Shown: positions 1 through 4,913 of the stretch, one piece after another | Layout of the letters: each line of letters begins with the position of its first letter | Position numbering within the stretch: the first letter of the stretch is position 1 | Assembly (NCBI GenBank): GCA_937871415.1 | Contig: CALMQD010000108.1 | Span: 1 to 5,180, forward strand | Length of the DNA stretch: 5,180 nt | Direction: 5' to 3' | From: an uncultured Phycisphaerales bacterium | GTDB lineage: Bacteria > Planctomycetota > Phycisphaerae > Phycisphaerales > UBA1924 | Position numbers and translations under genes: made by a program | Notes under the pieces: generated by a model | What the model was told of the DNA's origin: nothing | Seen by the model: the letters and a program-made list of their open reading frames with translations, nothing else | The model's database searches: none

Positions 1-239
1 CTCGACGCCGATGCCGGCGCAGGAGACGCCGACCGCGCCGCGTTGGATGGAGCCGGCGGGCTCTGCGCCGCCGCGGGTCTCTGCTCAGCCGGCCGCTGCT
101 CCGTCGCCGCACCCGCCGTTCCGCTCCCTGCACCCGCGCCTTCCGACTGAGCGCGCGTCTCCGCCGCGCCCAGCGCCACCAGCGCCGCCGCGCCCGCGCA
201 CACAACCCACATCCGAATGACCCGCCAGCCCTTCTTCAT
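1..239 (-). CDS. Exported Ala/Pro/Gln-rich protein of unknown function (N-terminal part; runs off the left edge)
   Basis: An open frame reads leftward from an ATG at 239-237 to the window edge with no stop, giving 79 visible residues. The start MKKGWRVIRMWVV shows a positively charged n-region (KK, R, R). A hydrophobic stretch of Val, Ala and Leu follows at about residues 11-25, and an A-X-A-like site (T-R-A before Q31) completes a typical Sec signal peptide with likely signal peptidase I cleavage after residue 30. After that the chain is low-complexity, rich in Ala, Pro, Gly, Ser and Gln, with a short EQRPA duplication near residues 48-54. This looks like a disordered linker before a domain that lies outside the window. 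Upstream of the ATG there is only a poorly spaced GGGGA, so the start rests on the signal peptide. The gene is divergent from ffh and could share its promoter region. I cannot assign a function. It is probably periplasmic or secreted. Confidence 0.6.
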   Translation of the reverse strand, partial: MKKGWRVIRMWVVCAGAAALVALGAAETRAQSEGAGAGSGTAGAATEQRPAEQRPAAAQSPPAPSNAARSASPAPASAS

Positions 240-370
240 GTCCCCATCGTAGTTCGGATGCCGATGGTCCCTGTTTCGCCGCTCGCCGCGAACACCGGCC
301 TCCAACCGCCACGCTTCCACCCCGTCCCCCGCCTCCCCGCGCTACCCTCCACCCGGTCAAGCCCTGATCT

Positions 371-406
371 CCGCCGTTCCCGCGGCGGCGCGTGCCCTCA
401 CGCGCC
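371..406 (+). promoter_or_regulatory. Two adjoining inverted repeats in the ffh leader
   Basis: CCGCCG (371-376) pairs with CGGCGG (383-388) across a 6-base loop. GGCGCGTG (387-394) pairs perfectly with CACGCGCC (399-406) across the 4-base loop CCCT. The two stems share bases 387-388, so they either stack or compete. The second stem ends 14 bases before the ffh Shine-Dalgarno sequence and is not followed by a T-run, so it is not a classical terminator. It may be a 5'-UTR structure or a DNA operator. In a GC-rich background short stems arise by chance, but a perfect 8-bp stem with a 4-base loop is fairly strong. Confidence 0.35.
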
Positions 407-420
407 CGCTCGTCCTTTCC

Positions 421-425
421 GAGGT
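421..425 (+). promoter_or_regulatory. Shine-Dalgarno sequence of ffh, decides the start
   Basis: GAGGT lies five bases before the ATG at 431. It supports ATG 431 over the in-frame GTG at 392, which has no such site, lies inside the 387-406 stem, and would add 13 residues not seen in the family. Confidence 0.7.
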
Positions 426-430
426 CCCGC

Positions 431-1969
431 ATGTTCGAACGCCTCTCCGACGGCTTCTCCAACGTCCTCCGCCGCCTCTCCGGCCAGGCCAACATCACCG
501 AAGCCAACGTCAGCGACGCCATGGCCGAGGTCCGCACCGCGCTCCTCGAAGCCGACGTCCACCACGAGGTCGTCGACGAGTTCTGCAAGGGCGTGCTCGA
601 GTCCGCCCGCGGGCGCGAGGTCACCAAGAGCCTCAAGCCCGGCCAGGAGATGATCGGCATCGTCTACGACCAGCTCGTCGAACTCCTCGGCGGGGCTCCC
701 GCATCCCCGGACCAGCCCCAACCCACGCCCCTGGCCGAAACCGAGTCCCCCATCCTCGCCGTCTCCCCCGGCCCCACGATCATCATGATGTGCGGCCTGC
801 AGGGCTCGGGCAAAACCACCACCTGCGGCAAGCTCGCCGCGTACCTCAAGAAGCGCGGCCGCTCCGTCATGCTCGTCGCCGCCGACCTGCAGCGACCCGC
901 CGCCGTCGAGCAGCTCCAGATCGTCGCCGAGCATGTCGCCAAGGACGCCCCGGGCAGCGCCCAGGTCGTCTGCTACGCCGAGCCCGACAAGACCGCCGAG
1001 TACGGCAAGGCCGTCGGCGTCGCCGTCCAGGTCTGCCGGCGCGCCATCGATCAGGCCCGCAAGCAGGGCATCGACACCGTCATCCTCGACACCGCGGGGC
1101 GCCTCCACGTCAACGACGCCCTCATGGAGGAACTCAACCAGGTCAACAAGACCCTCCAGCCCCACCAGGTCTTCCTCGTCGTCGACGCCATGACCGGCCA
1201 GGACGCCGTCAACTCCGCACGCGCCTTCCACCAGCGCCTCGAGGTCGACGGGATCATCCTCACCAAGTTCGACTCCGACACCCGCGGCGGCGCCGCCATC
1301 AGCGTCCGGCGCATCACCGGCGCACCCATCCGCTTCGTCGGCATCGGCGAGAAGATCGAGGCCCTCGAAGAGTTCCACCCCTCGCGCATCGCCAGCCGCA
1401 TCCTCGGCATGGGCGACGTCCTCTCCCTCGTCGAGAAAGCCCGCGAGCAGGTGAGCGACGAGGAGGCCGAGGCGCTCCAGGAGAAGATGGCCAAGGGCGA
1501 GATGACGATGGACGACTTCCTCCGTCAACTCCGCACCATCCGGCGCATGGGCCCGCTCAAGCAGTTGATGGGCCTGCTCCCCGGCATCGGCTCGGCCCTC
1601 AAGGACATCAACATCGAGGACAAGCAGCTCGACCGCGTCGAGGCCATCGTGCAGTCCATGACCCCCGCCGAGCGCAAGAAGCCCGACGTGCTCGACAACT
1701 CACGCCGCAAGCGCATCGCCACCGGCTCGGGCACCAGCCAGAACGAGGTCGGCCAGCTCGCCAAGCAGTTCTCGACCGTCAGCAAACTCTTCAAGCAGAT
1801 GGGCCAGATGAACGCCCGCGCTCAGTTCAACGCCGTCCGCGAGCTCGGCTCCGGCGCCGGCATGGCCGGGATGGGCAGCATGGGTGGGATGGGTGGAATG
1901 GCGGGGTTCGGACGCAAGGGCTCCACCGCCACGCCCAGCATCAAGAGCCGCTTCAAGAAGCGCAAGTAA
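431..1969 (+). CDS. ffh: Signal recognition particle GTPase Ffh (SRP54 homologue)
   Basis: Ffh binds 4.5S RNA and signal sequences of nascent membrane proteins, then docks with FtsY at the membrane. The 512-residue length is somewhat above the usual 450-480 or so. The helical N domain covers about residues 1-88. A Pro-rich linker (about 88-115) longer than usual precedes the G domain. The G domain has the P-loop GLQGSGKT (122-129), DLQRPAA (152-158), DTAGRL (220-225), TKFDSDTRGG (278-287) and GIGEK (304-308). The M domain (about 330-460) contains the LLPGIG finger-loop segment (382-387) and the SRRKRIATGSGTS RNA-binding motif (424-436). A Gly/Met repeat (about 475-493) and a basic end (SRFKKRK) close the protein. 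In the fourth GTPase motif the usual Asp-Gly-Asp reads Asp-Ser-Asp. The start was chosen from the GAGGT site and because MFERLSDGF matches the usual Ffh beginning. It is monocistronic here: divergent from the left gene and convergent with iscU. Confidence 0.97.
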   Translation: MFERLSDGFSNVLRRLSGQANITEANVSDAMAEVRTALLEADVHHEVVDEFCKGVLESARGREVTKSLKPGQEMIGIVYDQLVELLGGAPASPDQPQPTPLAETESPILAVSPGPTIIMMCGLQGSGKTTTCGKLAAYLKKRGRSVMLVAADLQRPAAVEQLQIVAEHVAKDAPGSAQVVCYAEPDKTAEYGKAVGVAVQVCRRAIDQARKQGIDTVILDTAGRLHVNDALMEELNQVNKTLQPHQVFLVVDAMTGQDAVNSARAFHQRLEVDGIILTKFDSDTRGGAAISVRRITGAPIRFVGIGEKIEALEEFHPSRIASRILGMGDVLSLVEKAREQVSDEEAEALQEKMAKGEMTMDDFLRQLRTIRRMGPLKQLMGLLPGIGSALKDINIEDKQLDRVEAIVQSMTPAERKKPDVLDNSRRKRIATGSGTSQNEVGQLAKQFSTVSKLFKQMGQMNARAQFNAVRELGSGAGMAGMGSMGGMGGMAGFGRKGSTATPSIKSRFKKRK

Positions 1970-1977
1970 ATAGCTCG

Positions 1978-2024
1978 TCTCTCTCCCGCGTTCTCGCGAG
2001 AGAGATGTCGCGCCGAACGCGACA
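1978..2024. terminator. Two tandem hairpins at the ffh/iscU convergent junction (possible bidirectional terminator)
   Basis: Starting nine bases after the ffh stop, TCTCTCT (1978-1984) pairs with AGAGAGA (1999-2005). An inner CGCG/CGCG stem (1987-1990 with 1995-1998) closes a TTCT loop, with a CC bulge on the left side. Directly next to it TGTCGCG (2006-2012) pairs perfectly with CGCGACA (2018-2024) across CCGAA. Neither has a convincing T-run on either strand, so intrinsic termination is uncertain. The position between two convergent genes is what favours a terminator role or a role in protecting mRNA 3' ends. Confidence 0.45.
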
Positions 2025-2059
2025 GAGTGGACAAGGTTCGCTTGGCCGGACGGATGAAC

Positions 2060-2072
2060 GCGCGTGCCGCGC
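2060..2072. terminator. Short GC hairpin just downstream of iscU
   Basis: GCGCG (2060-2064) pairs with CGCGC (2068-2072) across TGC, ten bases past the iscU stop in the minus direction. It is a third stem in the same 113-base convergent gap. No T-run follows. The stem is short and built of alternating G and C, so chance occurrence is quite possible. Confidence 0.25.
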
Positions 2073-2082
2073 GCTATTCCGC

Positions 2083-2520
2083 TCAGTGCGCCGCTTCCTC
2101 GTGGTCGTGGTCCTCGACCGGCATCCCGTTCTTCTTCTTGTAGTCCGTGATCGCCGCCTTGATCGCGTCCTCCGCCAGCACCGAGCAGTGGATCTTCACC
2201 GGCGGCAGGCTCAACTCCTCGACGATCTGCGTGTTCTTGATCTCGTCGGCCTGGTCGAGCGTCCGCCCCTTGAGCCACTCGGTCGCCAGCGAACTGCTCG
2301 CGATCGCCGAGCCGCACCCGAAGCACTTGAACTTCGCGTCCTCGATCACTCCCGACTGCGGGTTGACCTTGATCTGCAACTGCATCACGTCGCCGCACTC
2401 GGGCGCGCCCACCAGCCCCACGCCGATGTCCTTGCGCTCCTTGATGTCCTTCTGCGTGCCGAACGAGCCCACGTTCCGCGGGTTCTCGTAGTGGTCGATG
2501 ATCTTGGGACCGTAAGACAT
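2083..2520 (-). CDS. iscU: Fe-S cluster assembly scaffold protein IscU
   Basis: IscU is the cytosolic scaffold on which sulfur from IscS and iron are built into [2Fe-2S] and [4Fe-4S] clusters before transfer to target proteins. The 145-residue product starts MSYGPKIIDHYENPRNVG, the usual IscU beginning. It has the full ligand set: Cys42 and Asp44 in APECGD, Cys66 in KCFGCGSAIASSS, and His111-Cys112 in KIHCSVLAEDAIKAAI. The motif LPPVK (105-109), the recognition site for the HscA chaperone in E. coli IscU, is intact. This separates it from SufU, which lacks that motif. The C-terminus is an acidic/His tail (EDHDHEEAAH) beyond the E. coli end. The start at 2520 is chosen from homology and a GGAG nine bases upstream. 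The longer in-frame start at 2616 would only translate the octamer repeats. It is the second gene after iscS, 124 bases downstream, presumably co-transcribed. Confidence 0.95.
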   Translation of the reverse strand: MSYGPKIIDHYENPRNVGSFGTQKDIKERKDIGVGLVGAPECGDVMQLQIKVNPQSGVIEDAKFKCFGCGSAIASSSLATEWLKGRTLDQADEIKNTQIVEELSLPPVKIHCSVLAEDAIKAAITDYKKKNGMPVEDHDHEEAAH

Positions 2521-2529
2521 GGGGAAAAT

Positions 2530-2533
2530 CTCC
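2530..2533 (-). promoter_or_regulatory. Shine-Dalgarno sequence of iscU, touching the octamer array
   Basis: On the minus strand GGAG ends nine bases before the iscU ATG (2520). Its first G (position 2533) is also the last base, in that direction, of the nearest octamer unit. Folding of the repeat stem would therefore end right beside the ribosome binding site. Confidence 0.65.
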
Positions 2534-2643
2534 AAATGGGCAAATGGCCAAACCGCCAAATGCCTCGAAACCGCTCGCCGAACGCCTCCAACCAACCCAT
2601 CCACCGATTTGGCCATTTGGCCATTTCTCTATTTGGCCATTTC
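2533..2643. repeat. Two inverted tandem arrays of an 8-base repeat between iscS and iscU
   Basis: On the plus strand four units with consensus CAAATGGC begin at 2533, 2541, 2549 and 2557, exactly eight bases apart. The third is degenerate (AAACC). After a 39-base C-rich spacer (2565-2603), five units of the reverse complement GCCATTTG begin at 2604, 2612, 2620, 2628 and 2636. Segment 2534-2552 can pair with 2608-2626 at 18 of 19 positions. Within this, 2541-2552 and 2608-2619 form a perfect 12-base inverted repeat. The arrays are clearly AT-richer than their surroundings. Because the repeats are in phase, the pairing can slip by eight bases. The element fills the space from one base after the iscS stop to the iscU ribosome binding site. 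It may act as an RNA hairpin, a protein-binding array, or a dispersed intergenic repeat. It does not code for protein as far as I can see. Confidence 0.85.
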
Positions 2644-2644
2644 T

Positions 2645-3886
2645 TTAGTGGTGCGCCCACTCCACCTTCGACAGATCGATCCCCTCGTTGTGCATGTCGT
2701 ACAGCGGCGACAACTCTCGCAGCTTCTTCACCGCCGTCACCACGCTCTTGATCGTGTACTCGATCTCTTCATCCGTCGTCCACTTCCCCAGGCTGAACCG
2801 CAGCGACGAGTGCGCCAACTCATCCCCCACGCCCAGGCTCTTGAGCACGTAACTCGGCTCCAGCGATGCGCTCGTGCACGCCGACCCCGACGACAGCGCG
2901 ATGTCCTTGCACGCCATCATCAGGCTCTCGCCCTCCACGAACCCGAAACTGATGTTCGTGATGTGCGGCAGGCGCTTCTCCGCGTGCCCGTTCACCTGCG
3001 TCACGTCCAACTGACGCGTCACCTCGGTCTCCAGCCGCTTGCGCAGTTTCGACAGCCGCGCCGCGTCCCGCTCCATCTCCGACAGCGCGATCTCCGCCGC
3101 CTTCCCCAGCCCCACGATCCCCGACACGTTGAGCGTTCCCGACCGGAACCCGCGCTCCTGCCCGCCGCCGTCCTGCTGCGAAACCAGCCGCACGCGCGGC
3201 TTGCGCCGGCGCACATACAACGCGCCCACGCCCTTGGGGCCGTAGAACTTGTGCCCGCTCAGGGAGAGCAGATCGACGTTGTCCTTCTCCACGTCCACCG
3301 GCATCTTCCCCACCCACTGCGTCGCGTCCGTGTGGAACACGATGTCGCGCTCGTGGCACAACGCCCCGATCTCGCGCACCTCGTTGATCGTCCCGATCTC
3401 GTTGTTCGCCCACATGAGCGTCACGAGGATCGTGTCCGGACGCAGCGCGCCCTTCACCATCTCCGCCGTGATCACCCCGTCCGCCTTCGGCTCCAGGAAG
3501 GTCACGTCGAACCCCTCCTTCGCCAGACGCTTGCACGGGTCCAGCACCGCCTTGTGCTCGTGCACCGCCGTGATGATGTGCCCGCGGCACTGACCCGAGC
3601 CGTGCGGCGCCTTCTCGTACATCTCCGCCGCGCCCTTGATCGCCAGGTTGTTCGCCTCCGTCGAGCCCGACGTGAACACGATCTCCTTCGCCGACGCCCC
3701 CAGCAGCTTCGCGACCTGCTCACGCGCCCAGTCCACGCCCTCCTCCGCCTTCCAGCCGAACGCGTGGTTCCGCGAACCCGGATTGCCGTACACCTTCGTG
3801 AAGTACGGCAGCATCGCCTCCACTACCCGAGGGTCGCAGGGCGTCGTCGCCGCGTGATCCAGATAAATCGGCAGTTGCAGCGCCAT
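2645..3886 (-). CDS. iscS: Cysteine desulfurase IscS (group I, PLP-dependent)
   Basis: IscS converts L-cysteine to L-alanine and carries the sulfur as a persulfide to IscU and other acceptors such as tRNA thiolation enzymes. The 413-residue product fits the family (E. coli IscS is 404). It starts [19 protein letters not shown]-site residues are His111 (EHKAV), Asp187 and Gln190 (HTDATQ), and the Schiff-base lysine Lys213 in [10 protein letters not shown]. The mobile-loop catalytic cysteine is Cys337 in [10 protein letters not shown], in the group I context. The C-terminus EWAHH is the same as in E. coli IscS, where the tail contributes to IscU binding; this agrees with the adjacent iscU. The start at 3886 has AAGGAA ten bases upstream. 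An in-frame extension to 4012 is non-coding in character. It is the first gene of the minus-strand pair. No iscR, iscA, hscA, hscB or fdx is seen around it. Confidence 0.97.
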   Translation of the reverse strand: MALQLPIYLDHAATTPCDPRVVEAMLPYFTKVYGNPGSRNHAFGWKAEEGVDWAREQVAKLLGASAKEIVFTSGSTEANNLAIKGAAEMYEKAPHGSGQCRGHIITAVHEHKAVLDPCKRLAKEGFDVTFLEPKADGVITAEMVKGALRPDTILVTLMWANNEIGTINEVREIGALCHERDIVFHTDATQWVGKMPVDVEKDNVDLLSLSGHKFYGPKGVGALYVRRRKPRVRLVSQQDGGGQERGFRSGTLNVSGIVGLGKAAEIALSEMERDAARLSKLRKRLETEVTRQLDVTQVNGHAEKRLPHITNISFGFVEGESLMMACKDIALSSGSACTSASLEPSYVLKSLGVGDELAHSSLRFSLGKWTTDEEIEYTIKSVVTAVKKLRELSPLYDMHNEGIDLSKVEWAHH

Positions 3887-4288
3887 GTGAATCCACTTCC
3901 TTGCCCGACGCCGGCAAAGCCCCGCGGCCCATCCGGTCGTCGAAATCAGTTCGTCATCCCGCCACCGACAGACGCACCACCCCACGCCCGAACCTCGCGC
4001 CCCCACGTCCACGAAGGCCCCACCCGTCTATACTGACGTCCTTGAGACTCAGAATCAACCAGCAGACCGCCCATTCTACGCCCCAGATCGCAGCGAGTTT
4101 GACCATTTCGCCGCCATCCGCCGTGATTCAACCCGCAAAGTTGACCATCTGGTCGACTTCTGAACGCCTCAGGCGCGCACGACTCCCCCGCCGCCCCGCG
4201 GCAGACTTTCCAACCAGCCCGTCGTCGACTCCCCGTCCCCACGATCCCCGCTTCCCCGCACCGCCCGCCGCCATCACCGCAGCCGCGA
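3887..4288. other. Gene-free region upstream of iscS
   Basis: I see no credible gene here. Reading frames that cross it are Arg/Pro/Ser-rich and unlike any family. At 3897-3902 the minus strand carries AAGGAA, the iscS ribosome binding site. On the minus strand TATAGA (4032-4027) could be a -10 element for iscS, with a leader of roughly 135 bases, but I find no good -35 at 16-18 bases, so this is a weak call. The section from about 4020 to 4160 is less GC-rich than the coding parts. It includes the palindrome and direct repeat listed separately. The section 4170-4288 is C-rich and featureless. I see no tRNA-like or riboswitch-like structure. Confidence 0.4.
4138..4159. promoter_or_regulatory. 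22-base imperfect palindrome, possible operator
   Basis: AAGTTGACCA (4138-4147) and TGGTCGACTT (4150-4159) are inverted repeats around TC with a single mismatch, which would be a G-U pair in RNA. The half-site core TTGACCAT at 4141-4148 occurs again in direct orientation at 4099-4106, 42 bases away, about four helical turns. This looks like binding sites for a dimeric regulator of the downstream iscS-iscU unit. It could instead be a hairpin ending the kinase transcript, since it lies 130 bases past that gene's stop, but there is no T-run. I do not recognise it as an IscR, Fur or LexA box. Confidence 0.3.
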
Positions 4289-4795
4289 TCACTTCGGCCG
4301 CAGATAGTCCATCTCGACCCGGTTCCCCCGGCCCACATACTCCACCCGCGCCATGTACGCCCGCATGAGCAGCAGCCCGCGCCCCGTCGGCAGTTCCAGC
4401 CGGTCGTCCGTCGTCGGGTCCGGCACGCTCGCCGGATCAAACCCCGGCCCGCGGTCCTCGATCGCCAGCGTGACCTTGTCGGCGCCGACGTCGAACTCGA
4501 TCCGCACCGGCTCACCCGGGCGGTCCTTGTGCCCGTGACGGAACGCGTTGACGATCGCCTCTTCGAGCGCCAGACGCACCGCAAAGACGCTCGCCTCCGG
4601 GTACTGCCGCGCCGTCATCGCCGCCAGCAGGCGCGACTCCACCCCCTCGATCTCGCCCCGGTTGTTGTGAACCTCGACCTTGGCCGAGGTCTCCGCCCCC
4701 CCGGCCCCCCCGGTCCCCCCGGCCCCCCCCGCGCCCGGCTTGCCGCTCGACGAACCGGAATGTTGGGGAGCAGGTGAGCCCATTCGATTTGCCAT
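4289..4795 (-). CDS. RsbW/SpoIIAB-like anti-sigma factor serine kinase (HATPase domain)
   Basis: The protein (168 residues from ATG 4795) is a small cytosolic GHKL ATPase. Such proteins phosphorylate a STAS antagonist on serine, or bind and block a sigma factor or other output when the antagonist is phosphorylated. The N box is LEEAIVNAFRHGH (77-89, with Glu79, Asn83, His87, Gly88). The G1 box is EDRGPGFDP (113-121). The G2 region is GRGLLLMRAYM (138-148), followed by a terminal strand RVEMDYLRPK. The lid between G1 and G2 is short. The first 40 or so residues are low-complexity, Ser then Gly-rich, before the domain begins near VEVHNNR. The start is uncertain: a GTG at 4852 and an ATG at 4783 share the frame, and none has a clear ribosome binding site. 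It follows the STAS gene by 118 bases on the same strand. No sigma factor gene is adjacent, so its partner is unknown. A role in a non-sigma partner switch is equally possible. Confidence 0.85.
   Translation of the reverse strand: MANRMGSPAPQHSGSSSGKPGAGGAGGTGGAGGAETSAKVEVHNNRGEIEGVESRLLAAMTARQYPEASVFAVRLALEEAIVNAFRHGHKDRPGEPVRIEFDVGADKVTLAIEDRGPGFDPASVPDPTTDDRLELPTGRGLLLMRAYMARVEYVGRGNRVEMDYLRPK
4696..4730 (-). repeat. Four long G-runs in the kinase gene (G-quadruplex-capable, slippage-prone)
   Basis: On the coding (minus) strand, runs of 8, 6, 7 and 7 G are separated by CC, ACC and CC (C-runs on the plus strand at 4723-4730, 4715-4720, 4705-4711 and 4696-4702). They encode a Gly-Gly-Ala/Thr repeat ahead of the kinase domain. 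The pattern meets the usual four-run G-quadruplex rule with very short loops. Each run is long enough to be prone to replication slippage, and a single-base change would shift the frame before the catalytic domain. Confidence 0.8.
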
Positions 4796-4913
4796 CCACG
4801 CCGGTCTTCGTGCCTGCCCGACTGATCCCCGCCCGCAAGCCCGCTCGCTCACGCCCGGGGTTCGCCGCTTCCCCCTTCGGGGCCTCGTGCCTTCGCGGCT
4901 CTGTCCTTCCCGA

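Noticed and set aside
392..430. GTG at 392 as start of ffh
   Set aside because: It has no ribosome binding site, lies within a strong stem, and adds Arg/Ser/Pro residues absent from the family. ATG 431 has GAGGT at good distance.
398..1528. Minus-strand frame of 376 codons opposite ffh
   Set aside because: Its Asp/Gly/Ala/Leu composition mirrors the antisense of ffh codons, and ffh has every expected motif on the plus strand.
2521..2616. N-terminal extension of IscU to 2616
   Set aside because: The extra 32 residues are mostly translated octamer repeat and spacer. ATG 2520 matches the conserved beginning and has GGAG upstream.
2533..2643. CRISPR array
   Set aside because: The repeats are eight bases, directly tandem without spacers, and inverted between halves, so they do not fit CRISPR.
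790..2751. Long plus-strand frame of 653 codons overlapping ffh, the convergent gap and iscU
   Set aside because: It is extremely rich in Arg, Pro and His, overlaps ffh in another frame and iscU in antisense, and matches no family. It is a by-product of GC bias.
3887..4012. N-terminal extension of IscS to 4012
   Set aside because: The added residues are Arg/Trp/Cys-rich and unlike IscS. ATG 3886 starts right before the conserved [12 protein letters not shown] and has a ribosome binding site.
4029..4034. TATACT as a plus-strand -10 promoter element
   Set aside because: There is no -35-like hexamer at the right distance and no plus-strand gene downstream.
2519..4036. Plus-strand frame of 505 codons opposite iscS
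   Set aside because: It is antisense to the unmistakable iscS gene, and its Arg/Leu/His-rich product has no recognisable domain.
3901..4368. Plus-strand frame of 155 codons in the iscS upstream gap
   Set aside because: It is Pro/Ser/Thr/Arg-rich with no conserved pattern, and it runs into the antisense of the kinase gene.
4873..4882. CCC-TTCG-GGG mini-hairpin between the STAS and kinase genes as a terminator
   Set aside because: The stem is only three base pairs with no T-run, too weak to call in GC-rich DNA.
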